NCBI GenBank assembly: GCA_947000775.1
Contig: CAMQGK010000297.1
Coordinates: forward strand, 1,377,001 to 1,441,000
Source: Pterois miles
Taxonomy: Eukaryota > Chordata > Actinopteri > Perciformes > Scorpaenidae
DNA: 64,000 nt
Direction of reading: 5' to 3'
Shown here: positions 12,601-22,799 of the stretch, one piece after another
Position numbering within the stretch: the stretch's first letter is position 1
Layout: every line of letters begins with the position of its first letter
Notes under the pieces: generated by a model
Seen by the model: only the letters and a program-made list of their open reading frames with translations
Told to the model about the DNA's origin: nothing
Databases searched by the model: none
Made by a program: the position numbers and the translations under genes

Positions 12601-15600
12601 AACCCCCTATGACTTTCCTGTTTGTCCCTCTTGCCATTGAAGTGCACTAATCCTGGCATGTAGTATAACATGACACATGTTCTGCTTCCCTCCATTATAG
12701 TCTTCTGCTCACAACCGCGGGACACATCAAGGTGGCTGATTTCGGGCTGGCCAAGTTTGGGTCGATGAACATAGCGAGATCTCCGACTGAGTCAGACTGT
12801 CTGCTAAATGCCAAAGAGTTCACTGACGGAGAGGTTAGTCTCTTGTTTTTTCCAATGATTTAAACTTGTGTAAATCCTGTGTAATATGTATTTTCAAACT
12901 TCATTTTCTGTTTCTTCTCCTCTTTCTTGTCCTCCTACAGACTTGCGGCACGCCTCTATTCACAGCCCCAGAGGTGTTTCTACAGACGGGCTATGGAAAG
13001 CCCATGGACTGGTGGTCCACAGGGACTATTCTCTATAATTTCCTGTATGGCTTCGCACCTTTCGAATATGGCCTGGCCCACAGCTTAAGGACCCGTGTGA
13101 TCCAAGGTAGGAATCTTAAGCTCCATTCATTATCTTCTCATCACATGCAACCTTTCTACATGTTTGTCATTCTAGCAGTTCTGAATGAATTTTTCTGTAT
13201 TTTAAAAAGGATTCAATATGCACCCACTTTGTGATTTAACTTTAAAATCTGTAGCTTTCATGTCTTGTTTCTTTTAAATTTGGGATTTAAATCTTTACGA
13301 ATACGAATGATCTTTATTGTCAATGTACTAAAGTACAATGAAATTTCGCATGTTTTCGCAATTAAATGTAAATTTCTTGATCAGATCAACTGATATGTGG
13401 GTCTTTTCCAGATGAACTCGTCTGGCCAGATCCTGAACATCCACCGCCACCGGATGTCCAGAGCTTCATAAGTCTCCTCTTGGACAAGAACTGTGTGACA
13501 CGTCTTGGTACAAGTAAGTGACAGCTTTACTAACGACAACCAGTATGAGAACCTGAGAAACTGTATTTTTATTAGCATACTAACTGGTGTCATGGTTAGA
13601 CGTGAGCTACATATAAAGTGATAATGTTGTCCATAGAGAGACTCGACCCGGAGAGCTCCAGAGACCTTTGAAGGCAGTGTGGGGTGTTTGGATCAGGTGC
13701 CGGGTTCAACATGTGTAGATGAACAAACTAAATGTTGTTGTGTCACTTCTTATCCAGGAGGAGCTAAAGAGGTGAAAGGACACCCGTTCTTCAAGGATGT
13801 GGACTGGAACAACCTCCTTTATCAGATGCCTCCGTTCATCCCTGAACTGGACAATGAGGAGGACACCAGGGGTTTTCAAAGTAGGTGCCAACGCAGACAC
13901 ATTGACAAAGGCTGCGGTCGAAACGTCTTTTTCTCTTAGGAAGGTTCCTAACGGAGGGAAATGACCTGGAAGTATCGAAGCAGCAGCCGTGATAAGAGCT
14001 GGTCAGAATCTCTAAATGCTAAGGAAAGGTGCTTCAGTGCTTCCTTTCTCATCTCCTTTAGCTTAGGATACACTGGAGCATCCTAAGCTAAAGGAGATCA
14101 TGCCGTCCCACAATTCCTTGTAGCCGCAACATTTAAAGCGCCGCACCGTTCTGCTGTTCATGAAAACAAACAATATGCTTATCTTGCATATTATCTTCAT
14201 ACAGTCATATACTAAGTGGGATTCATGTTGATAAATAAACCAAAACAAGTATAACCAATAAAATGAACAGTACACATATAGCAAAAGGTCAATAAACAAA
14301 TAATCAGCATACTGTAAACAAACATCACAAGTCCTCATGAATTCTTCACACCTTTCCTTGACCTCATGTCGTTTTCCATCAAGGTCGAGGAAAAGTGGAT
14401 CAGAAAGGACATCATTTTTTGACTCTGACCACAGCCAAAGACTCATGTCTGACATGAGGAGTAGACTTGAATTTATCAATAAGGTCTGGTGTGAATTTTA
14501 GTTAGAATAAATATGTCAGTCTTTCCCATGATTTAACACATGTTGGTTGTTGCAGCGTACGGTCTTTCCACTGATGATGGTGATGACGAGGACGACTCAC
14601 CTGCAGAGACAACAGACTTCTGCTGTGTTGCCTTCCGCTTCAAGGAGGTAGGCTACAGTTTTTCTCCAGCTCCTCACCTCTCACTGCTGGTTGAGGTTGT
14701 AGAAATCTGTTTCTCACTATTGAATACACTCACTCATCTTCAACGGCTTATGTGGTGTGGGGTCGCGAGGGCAACAGCTCCAGCAGGGGACCCCAAACTA
14801 CCCTTTCCTGGGCCATATTAATATAGCAATATTATAGCAATAATATTTTAATTGTACTTGTATTTGTTCACTTCTGATCATGAACTGCAAAACAATATAG
14901 AGTTATAATATAATTATTATCACTTCACTAAAGGTGAATTCAAAGTATTTTTAGTCCCAGTGGATAAAATGTAAAATGGCTGCTTGTCGAACTTAAAACA
15001 AGGCTGCTTTTCTGATACACCTGTAGTTAGCCTAATATGTTTTTAATATGTTATTCATTTATTTATTACATAACTTTTTTGTCCTTCCTGTGTTTGATTT
15101 AGACCCACAAAACCTGTATTCCCACCGTTGATGTTAAATCCAGTGAGGACAACTTCAAACTCTCCATCATTAAAGACTTCGGTTTGGGCAAGCTAGAGCC
15201 CATTCTCGAGGAAGACTCCTGTGAGGTGACTGATGATGATTTTGTGGAGGTGGACTTGAACTTTCAATGTGACCCCACCCCTTCACCTCCTCCCCACCAC
15301 ACCTTTCCAACCCAAATGGGCCCGGTGCAAGAGTGTCTGAGTGATGACCTGCCTATGGTTGAATGGCTCCTGACAATCATTGAGTTACGGATGGCTGAGC
15401 TGGCCAATGACTGTGGCAACATTCTGCAGGACAATCTGGTCAGCCCCAACTTCTTTGTGACGCTGGAGAGCAAACTGGAGGAGATTCTTCATAAGGTAGG
15501 CCTTCCTCATCTTTGAGGCATTTTCCTTCCAGCTGATTTACTTGTTTGTACATAGTTAAAGGTTCAGATAACAACAGGAGACTTTGGACAAAACATTGAT

Positions 15601-18600
15601 CAGATTGGACAGATCTCCGACTGAGTCAGATTGAGTGTTTCACAAAACTGAATACACTTTTTAAATCTTATTAGCAAGGCACTATGATGACGATTTAGCC
15701 TTATGACCTAAGGTCATATTATGTTTGTATGTATATGTTATAATATTATAATTGTTCTTGTATTTTTTTCTCTTTCTTATCTTATGAACTGCAAAAAATA
15801 CAGAGTTATGGTATGGTTGTTGTTTATAACTCCACTGGAGGGGAATTTAAGTTTAAAGTATTTCTCAGTCCCTTTGGATAAAATGGAAAGCTGGCTTGTC
15901 AACTAAAAACGAGGCTGCTTTTCTGATACACCTTCAATTTGCTTAATGTATTGTAATAGTTTTTTTAATTATGTATTTATTAGATACCTTTTTTGTTCTT
16001 CCTGTGTTTGATTTAGATCCGCAACTCCTCCAGTCTTAACATGGATGTTGAACCCAGTGAGGACCCCATCAAACTCATCATCATTGTCCATCTGGAGCAG
16101 TTTTCGGACGATGACCTGCTCCTGGCCACCCGGGCCCTTAAGTTCATCGAGGTTCAGCTGCTCAAGCTGTCCACAGACTGTGAGAACATGCAGGAGAACA
16201 AGCTGTTCAGCCGCAGCTACTTTGTGGATCTGGAAAACAAACTGGAGAAGATACTCCATGAGGTAGCTAACTCTTAGCCTAATACTAGATAATAATCTAA
16301 TTTATTTCATGTTATCATTGTACTTGTATTTGTTCACAGCTATTCTTATGGACTGCAAAACTATATAGAGTTGTAATATGATTATTTTTATAACTCCACC
16401 GAAGGTGAATTTAAAGTATCACACAGTGCCATTAGATCCTCTGAGAAAAGGCTGGGTTGTCAAGCTAAAAACAAGGCTGCTTTTCTGATATAACTGTAGC
16501 TTAATATACATTTTGTTTCAACTTTTTTGTTCTTCCTTTGCTTAATTTAGACCCGCGCAGTCTGCAAGCCTCCTCCGATACAACCGGTGAAGACTGACTT
16601 TGACATCGTCAAACCTATTAGCCGTGGCGCCTTTGGGTGAGTCAGACAGACTGGTACCTTTGTGTTCAGATGACTCCTTGGATAGTGCAGAGAGTCCAGT
16701 CAAAGGAGAAAAAACCTGAAATGTGTTGTAGAGTTATTTTGTCCCAACAGAGCTGATATTCAGCTCATAGCTGCTCACATTTCCTTTTCCATCTTTTCCA
16801 GGAATGTCTTCCTTGTGCGCCACAAGAAGACTGGTCAGGCTTTTGCCATGAAGCAGATCAAAGTGAAGAGCAAGTATGAGAGGGATTTCGTCCTACTGGA
16901 GCGTGACATCCTCACCTTCCTTGACAGCCCTCTTGTCATCTCCATGTTCTGCTCATTTGAGACTAAGAAGCACCTGTACATGGTGATGGAGTATGTGGGA
17001 GGTAAGGAAGTTGTTCTGGATTTGTCATGCATATATAAGACTATATATACATATACACTATAACCACTGTACGCATCTGACACGCTCTAAGAAGACCTAA
17101 GCATAGCACCTGACCTGTTATGTCTCTCTCTGATCTTGTAGGTGGGGATCTTGAGACCCTACTGGCATACAATCATTATTTCTCTTTGACCACGTCCCGC
17201 TTCTACATCGCAGAGGTCGTCTTAGCGTTGGAGTACATCCACAGCTACGGCATCATCCACAGAGACCTCAAACCCAACAAGTGAGCCTTCAACCTGTCCC
17301 TCTGGAGAGGACATCTTGAACATATTTTATTATTTTTCGATATCTCGTTTATGGCCCTCCTTAGTTATTGTTAGTGCGCCCGTCTTGCGTTTCATTTTTG
17401 TATTTTTACAGTTTACAACAACGTTGGTGGCAGATATACCATAGGAGATTTCTAATTTCTAGCTGTCAAAATTGCTGGTCGTCGACTGTAAATTAGTAAG
17501 CTGCTACTCTGTCGCTGGCAGATGTATCAGCCGTAGCTGGCTAGCTAACAAAGCTGACAGAATATCATGAGTTGGTTGAAAACACAGTGTGTCACTTTCT
17601 TTTTGTTTCCAACTGACCCATTTTGAAGCTAGAAGGTCACTTGGAGAGTGCAGACATCCATTGTTTATTTAGGATTTATTTACACATTTAATTTTTAGAT
17701 ATAAACACTGTTTAAAGCTTGTTCCTTTGCTCTTATATTTTTGGTTCAGGAAACTCAAAGCCTGACAGAAGTGATTTGCTACTTACTAGTTGATCTTCTG
17801 GAGGTTGTACTGGGGTCAGTTCTAAAGATACAGAGAAAATACTGGTATCATATGAAACTAGAAAACATAAGAAATCCATCAATACCAACCATGTCATAGC
17901 TTGTCGCAAACGAGATGAAATACTGCTCCAAAACGTCTGCTATATTTTGGAGAGAGGGTCAGAGTGTCCCCTTGACCTCTGACCTCAAGATATGTGAATG
18001 AAAATTGGTTCTATGGTACCTACGAGTCTCCCTGTACAGACATGTCTGCTTTATTATAGTCACATGCCGTTTTGTCATTTTGACTTGTCATGTCAAGTCA
18101 TGGTCAGCACACTGACACACTGAGATCTGTTGGGCTGCAGTTTGCCATGTTATGATTTCAGCCCATGTGTTTATGCTAAATGCAGTACCTGTCAGGGTTT
18201 CTGGACAATATTTGTCATTGTTTTGTGTTGTTAATTGATTAATAATAACAAAACCACACCTACATTAGCATGAAGCAGCATATTTGCCACTATGTAGAGT
18301 AGTAGCACACAAACCCCCTATGACTTTCCTGTTTGTCCCTCTTGCTATTGAAGTGCACTAATCCTGGCATGTAGTATAACATGACACATGTTCTGCTTCC
18401 CTCCATTATAGTCTTCTGCTCACAACCACGGGACACATCAAGGTGGCTGATTTCGGGCTGGCCAAGTTTGGGTCGATGAACATGATGAGATCTCTGACTG
18501 AGTCAGACTGTCTGCTAAATGCCAAAGAGTTCACTGACGGAGAGGTTAGTCTCTTGTTTTTTCCAATGATTTAAACTTGTGTAAATCCTGTGTAATATGT

Positions 18601-21600
18601 ATTTTCAAACTTCATATTCTGTTTCTTCTCCTCTTTCTTGTCCTCCTACAGACTTGCGGCACGCCTCTATTCACAGCCCCAGAGGTGTTTCTACAGACGG
18701 GCTATGGAAAGCCCATGGACTGGTGGTCCACAGGGACTATTCTCTATAATTTCCTGTATGGCTTCGCACCTTTCGAGTATGGCCCGGCTCAAAACTTAAG
18801 GACCCGTGTGATCCAAGGTAGGAATCTTGAGCTCCATTAATTATCTTCTCATCACATGCAACCTTTCTACATGTTTGTCATTCTAGCAGTTCTGAATGAA
18901 TTTTTCTGTATTTTAAAAAGGATTCAATACGCACCCACTTTGTGATTTAACTTTAAAATCTGTAGCTTTCATTTCTTGTTTCTTTTAAATTTGGGATTTA
19001 AATCTTTACGAATAGGAATGATCTTTATTGTCATTGTACTAAAGTACAATGAAATTTCACATGCTTTCGCAATTAAATGTAAATTTCTTGATCAGATCAA
19101 CTGATATGTGGGTCTTTTCCAGATGAACTTGTCTGGCCAGATCCTGAACATCCACCGCCACCGGATGTCCAGAGCTTCATAAGTCTCCTCTTGGACAAGA
19201 ACTGTGTGACACGTCTTGGTACAAGTAAGTGACAGCTTTACTAACGACAACCAGTATGAGAACCTGAGAAACTGTATTTTTATTAGCATACTAACTGGTG
19301 TCATGGTTAGACGTGAGCTACATATAAAGTGATAATGTTGTCCATAGAGAGACTCGACCTGGAGAGCTCCAGAGACCTTTGAAGGCAGTGTGGGGTTTTT
19401 GATCAGGTGCCGGGTTCAACATGTGTAGATGAACAAACTAAATGTTGTTGTGTCACTTCTTATCCAGGAGGAGCTAATGAGGTGAAAGGACACCCGTTCT
19501 TCAAGGATGTGGACTGGAACAACCTCCTTTATCAGACACCTCCGTTCATCCCTGAACTGGACAATGAGGAGGACACCAGGGGTTTTCAAAGTAGGTGCCA
19601 ACGCAGACACATTGACAAAGGCTGCGGTCGAAACGTCTTTTTCTCTTAGGAAGGTTCCTAACGGAGGGAAATGACCTGGAAGTATCGAAGCAGCAGCCGT
19701 GATAAGAGCTGGTCAGAATCTCTAAATGCTAAGGAAAGGTGCTTCAGTGCTTCCTTTCTCATCTCCTTTAGCTTAGGATACACTGGAGCATCCTAAGCTA
19801 AAGGAGATCATGCCGTCCCACAATTCCTTGTAGCCGCAACATTTAAAGCGCCGCACCGTTCTGCTGTTCATGAAAACAAACAATATGCTTATCTTGCATA
19901 TTATCTTCATACAGTCATATACTAAGTGGGATTCATGTTGATAAATAAACCAAAACAAGTATAACCAATAAAATGAACAGTACACATATAGCAAAAGGTC
20001 AATAAACAAATAATCAGCATACTGTAAACAAACATCACAAGTTCTCATGAATTCTTCACACCTTTCCTTGACCTCATGTCGTTTTCCATCAAGGTCGAGG
20101 AAAAGTGGAGCAGAAAGGACATCATTTTTTGACTCTGACCACAGCCAAAGACTCATGTCTGACATGAGGAGTAGACTTGATTTTTCAGTAGAGTCTGGTG
20201 TGAATTTTAGTTAGAATAAGTATGTCAGTCTTTCCCATGATTTAACACATGTTGTTTGTTGCAGCGTACGGTCTTTCCACTGATGATGGTGATGACGAGG
20301 ACGACTCACCTGCAGAGACAACAGACTTCTGCTGTGTTGCCTTCCGCTTCAAGGAGGTAGGCTACAGTTTTTCTCCAGCTCCTCACCTCTCACTGCTGGT
20401 TGAGGTTGTAAAAATCAGTTTCTCACAATTGAATACACATTGAATGTAAATAACTGACAGCGGTTTTCTCTTTAAAACTCCAGCAGTACGGCAGCCCCCT
20501 GCCCCTGTCCCCCTGCAAGCTGATGAATCAGCAAGTTAAGAAGACTGATGAAAGCTTTCTGGAGGTGGACTCCACCACTTCACCACCCCCCCACCACATC
20601 TCTAAAGTCCAAATGGACCCAGAGCAAGATTGCACGAATGATGACAAGCTCAAGGCCACCTCAGCCTTCAGGCCCATTTGCTTTCAGCTGGTCGAGCTGA
20701 CCAGCGACTGTGTCAACACGCTGCAGAACAATCTGGTCAGCCCCAACTACTTACTGGAGCTGAAGAGCAAACTGGAGGACATTCTTGACAAGGTAGGCCT
20801 TCCTGATCTTTGAGGCAATTTCTTTCCAGCTGATTACTATGTACTAGATACTTATTTATTCATTGTTAAAGGTTTAGATGACAAACAGGATTCTTTGGAC
20901 AAAGCATTGATCAGATTGGATAGAGTATTTAACTAAATTGAATACACTTTTTAAATCTTATTAACAAGGCAATATGATGACGACTTAGCCTACCTCAGTA
21001 GTATGTGACGTATAATAAATGATCTTGTCTTTGTGATGATATTTTAAAGGGGACATATCAAGCAAAACTCACTTTTTGGTGCTTGTGATCATACATTTGG
21101 TATCTGGAGTGACTACCAACCCACAAACTCTGTAAAGGTGCACTATGTTTGTCTCACAAGCCAATCAAGGCAGACTGAGCTTTTTAAAGAGACAGGTGCT
21201 AAGACGGAGCATTTCAGATATGAAAATGAGCATGATTAATTTCACAAAGCAGGCTATGACGTGAACAAACCAATTTCTGTAAATAAACATACAGTACAGT
21301 CAGTGACTGTCAAAGCAAAACAGCCAGTCAGTTTAAAGTCCCAAAAAGAGAATTACACTGAAATAAACTCATTAACTCAATAAAGTCAGGCCTGTCAGAT
21401 CACTGCTTTTAGTCTGTTTGAGCAGATTATATTTTAATGCCCTTTAAAGTATTATAATTCTAAAAGCTCATTTCATGTTTGTTAAATATTATAATTGTAC
21501 TTGTATTTGTTTACTTTTATTCTTTGTTAGCTTAATATACTTTTAATATTTTATTTATTCATTACATAACTTTTTGTCCTTCCTATGTTTGATTTAGACC

Positions 21601-21618
21601 TGCAAAGCCTGCAGTTGA
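3474..21618 (+). CDS. MAST-like AGC kinase gene with three tandem kinase domains (partial 5')
   Basis: Thirty-one exons can be joined without breaking frame. They are P1 (3474-3656); kinase 1 (eight exons, 3824-8779); P2a/P2b (9544-9795, 10318-10563); kinase 2 (10852-14647); P3a/P3b (15103-15495, 16017-16262); kinase 3 (16551-20356); P4 (20484-20792); and a short terminal exon ending in TGA (21598-21618). All have AG acceptors and GT donors. Every module is a multiple of three and begins in phase 0, so the sum is about 1,590 codons. The kinase sequence resembles MAST (microtubule-associated Ser/Thr) kinases: FCSFETKKHLYMVMEY, HRDLKP, DFGLAK, CGTPLFTAPE. The P exons resemble the helical MAST pre-kinase domain (QLVELTKDC...SPDYFLALKSKLEKIL). 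No PDZ domain is visible. An alternative is three separate genes sharing flanking exons, but no start, stop or poly(A) signal is evident between modules. The first exon lies outside the window or is unrecognised. Confidence 0.6.
3824..8779 (+). CDS. Kinase module 1 (MAST-like Ser/Thr kinase domain)
   Basis: Exons are 3824-3909, 4075-4274, 4415-4553, 5684-5816, 5924-6089, 7545-7646, 7891-8013 and 8688-8779, making 347 codons. Catalytic elements are present in order: glycine loop IGRGTFGNVFLV, catalytic lysine in AFAMKQIKV, alpha-C ERDILTF, HRDLKPNN, DFGLAKF, CGTPLFTAPEV and the alpha-F region GKPMDWWSTG. The C-terminal AGC-type tail ends in CCVAFRFKE. These suggest an active enzyme phosphorylating Ser/Thr residues; the substrate is unknown. 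Copy-specific residues are KSKKQRDF (N lobe), SDCQQIAKEF (MAST insert after DFG), YASAHSLSRHV and DDLFCPDVNPPLPQDV. The intron after exon 5 holds an L1 insertion absent from modules 2 and 3. Confidence 0.85.
4554..5683 (+). other. Large intron 4 of kinase module 1
   Basis: This 1.13-kb intron has a GTGAGC donor and a TATAG acceptor and contains no exon that I can find. Its counterparts at 11579-12700 and 17281-18411 are nearly identical in sequence and length, differing by scattered substitutions and a few short indels. Confidence 0.8.
6251..7374 (-). mobile_element. L1-type LINE fragment (ORF2 3' end) in kinase-1 intron
   Basis: Minus-strand frames at about 6833-7285 read like the C-terminal part of fish L1 ORF2, including KVSIWVKQSGFLQISTNE, EEEWEQIFEQLWKT and a final CxxC-like CWRLCGKN segment. 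A T-rich run at 6251-6258 is the complement of an A tail, so the 3' end is on the left. The 12-bp direct repeats AAAGTGGCTTTC (6239-6250) and AAAGTAGCTTTC (7375-7386) flank it. Modules 2 and 3 have a single GTAGCTTTC here, the empty site. The fragment is 5'-truncated and not functional. Confidence 0.85.
8184..8231. repeat. Perfect 19-bp intronic hairpin (kinase module 1)
   Basis: The arms ATCTCCTTTAGCTTAGGAT (8184-8202) and their exact reverse complement (8213-8231) enclose a 10-nt loop. The structure lies in the intron between the seventh and eighth kinase exons. Identical copies occur in the same intron of modules 2 (14051-14098) and 3 (19761-19808). Confidence 0.9.
8890..9180 (-). mobile_element. 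Rex3 (RTE-clade) LINE fragments
   Basis: Read on the minus strand, 8995-9175 gives a reverse-transcriptase segment of RTE type (YAHQSTCVLWTF, then VLREYGVRGSLLRAI). The part at 8890-8970 gives the Rex3 C-terminal region ending near LLELLPSRPHT. The two are joined by an internal deletion. Module 2 keeps only the second part (14757-14818), and module 3 has none at this place. Confidence 0.7.
9544..10563 (+). CDS. P2a and P2b: pre-kinase-like exons before kinase 2
   Basis: P2a is 9544-9795 (84 codons) and P2b is 10318-10563 (82 codons), both phase 0 with AG/GT borders. P2a has a proline-rich start (PTPSPPPHHTFPTQ), then IIELRIAELANDC and SPNFFVRLESKLEEIL. P2b has AHLEQFSDDDLLLATRAL, then IEVQLLKLSTDC and SRSYFVDLENKLEKIL. 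The shared helix, DC, (S)xxYF, LExKLEKIL pattern marks both as duplicated copies of one MAST pre-kinase-like unit. P2a lacks a 47-codon segment present in its counterpart P3a. Confidence 0.75.
10852..14647 (+). CDS. Kinase module 2 (MAST-like Ser/Thr kinase domain)
   Basis: Exons are 10852-10937, 11100-11299, 11440-11578, 12701-12833, 12941-13106, 13412-13513, 13758-13880 and 14556-14647. Lengths and phases match module 1 exactly. Motifs are LGRGAFGNVFLV, catalytic Lys in AFALKQIKV, HRDLKPNN, DFGLAKF and CGTPLFTAPEV, so all catalytic residues remain. Specific patches are KSKYERDF, SDCLLNAKEF, YGLAHSLRTRV and DELVWPDPEHPPPPDV. The introns are almost identical to those of modules 1 and 3 apart from the module 1 L1 insertion. 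Confidence 0.85.
14051..14098. repeat. Perfect 19-bp intronic hairpin (kinase module 2)
   Basis: The arms at 14051-14069 and 14080-14098 are exact reverse complements around a 10-nt loop, identical to the module 1 copy. Confidence 0.9.
15103..16262 (+). CDS. P3a and P3b: pre-kinase-like exons before kinase 3
   Basis: P3a is 15103-15495 (131 codons) and P3b is 16017-16262 (82 codons), both phase 0. P3a matches P2a at both ends but contains 47 additional codons after THKTCIPTV. That segment includes IIKDFGLGKLEPILEED and a run of acidic residues (EVTDDDFVEVD), then rejoins at DPTPSPPPHH. P3b differs from P2b by replacements near its start (EDPIKLIIIVHLEQ against EDLINLIMTAHLEQ). The rest of P3b is unchanged. 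Confidence 0.75.
16551..20356 (+). CDS. Kinase module 3 (MAST-like Ser/Thr kinase domain)
   Basis: Exons are 16551-16636, 16802-17001, 17142-17280, 18412-18544, 18652-18817, 19123-19224, 19468-19590 and 20265-20356, with the same lengths and phases as modules 1 and 2. The glycine loop is ISRGAFGNVFLV; the first glycine is Ser, as in many MAST kinases. Lys (AFAMKQIKV), HRDLKPNN, DFGLAKF and APE are intact. Specific residues are GGDLETLLAYNHYF, SMNMMRSLTESDCLLN, YGPAQNLRTRV and YQTPPFIPEL. Confidence 0.85.
19761..19808. repeat. Perfect 19-bp intronic hairpin (kinase module 3)
   Basis: The arms at 19761-19779 and 19790-19808 are identical to the copies in modules 1 and 2. Confidence 0.9.
20484..21618 (+). 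CDS. P4 exon and probable terminal exon of the kinase gene
   Basis: P4 (20484-20792, 103 codons, phase 0) follows kinase 3 directly. It encodes QYGSPLPLSPCK, an acidic and proline-rich linker, then FQLVELTSDCVNTLQNN and SPNYLLELKSKLEDIL, so it resembles P1. A further exon starts at 21598 after a GATTTAG acceptor that matches the introns preceding other P exons. In phase it reads only TCKACS and then TGA (21616-21618). It may be the true end, or a decayed P exon at which a longer array broke off. Confidence 0.6.
21047..21245. mobile_element. MITE-like repeat of teleost type (truncated)
   Basis: It starts TTAAAGGGGACATATCAAG, the left inverted repeat of a widespread fish MITE whose right end normally reads as the inverse (CATGATATGTCCCC). 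Here the match ends near GAAAATGAGCATGAT, so the right terminus is incomplete. It lies in the intron between P4 and the terminal exon. The identification rests on remembered repeat motifs. Confidence 0.45.
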
Positions 21619-22358
21619 GGAAGACTCCGGTGAGGACAACACCAAACATGCCGTCGAGGAAGGCATATGAATATTTTGAATATATGACTCCGGCGAGGAC
21701 AACTAGCTGGAGACTCAACCCTAACCTATATATCTATATATATATATTTTTATATATATATCATATATTTTGAGGTCAGATGTCAAGGGACCCCTTTATT
21801 ATTAAACAAATTTGTGATAATGTGATATTATCACATTAACTTTGACAGCCCTTATTTACAATAGTTACATACTTCACTATATTTTTGTAGATTCAGATTT
21901 TAAATGACAAACATATGATTGTGTTATATATAAAACTACCCAACAGCATACTGTAACCTATAGTATTTAGAGTATTTGTCCATTGTGGTGTTAATGTTAA
22001 AATACTTGCATATGAATACATGAACCTCTGCTGCTCACATTTAGGTGATCTAAATGAATCAGCTTTGTGTAGGATTTGTATAGATTTGTTTCAGTAGGAT
22101 CCCTTCATCCTGTTTTTGCAGGTCCTGTAAGCAAATATTATTTTATCATACTTTCAAGTGCTCATACTAGCATTAGTCATGAATTGATTTTATGTTTATA
22201 CTAAATTATTTAAGATTTATTTAAGGTAGCATATACGAGGGGTCCACGAGGAAGATGTAACAACATGTTGATTATGTTGTATATCATACTGATTATAAAT
22301 GATATGCTGCCAACTGCTTTGTGTTTTCGACTCATTTTGTTTTTGCAGGTCAGCCAGT
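21619..22358. other. A/T-rich sequence downstream of kinase gene; no gene seen
   Basis: This contains an alternating TATATA tract (21726-21770) able to fold on itself, then unique A/T-rich sequence. No exon, RNA gene or clear poly(A) site could be supported. It may include the 3' UTR of the kinase gene. Confidence 0.5.
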
Positions 22359-22645
22359 AATCAGTGGTGGAAGAAGTAATCAGATCTTTTACTGAAGTAA
22401 AAGTAACAAATACACAGTGTAAAAATACTCTGTTACAAGTAAACATCAAGTAAAAATACAAAATAAAAAAAGTACTTATTATACAGAATGGCCCATTTCA
22501 GAATATTTGTTGTTGTTCATGTTACTATTAATGTTTTATTATTATTATATTATTATAATTATAATGCATTAATGTGTTCATTACTTCAGTGCTGCAGCAA
22601 GTAAAGGTGGAGCTTTTTTTTTACTATAATGCTGGGTAGCTTGCG
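22359..22645. mobile_element. Teleost non-autonomous DNA transposon (CAGTGGTGGAAG type)
   Basis: The stretch begins CAGTGGTGGAAGAAGTAATC and continues with repeated AAGTAAAAGTA-type blocks and GTGTAAAAATACTC. This pattern is common to many fish genomes in a non-autonomous DNA element. At 22640-22680 it runs into a LINE-like tail (GGGATCAATAAAG). It has no coding capacity. Confidence 0.5.
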
Positions 22646-22799
22646 AATTTCACCAAGGGATCAATAAAGTTTTATCTTTACATAAAATTCTATAAGTAAA
22701 GTGCAGCAGGTGGTGGGTATTGTATATGCATAGCATATATATATGTAATTATATGTAATTATATACATTTGGTCCAGTAATAAATACGGAGCAGATGAT

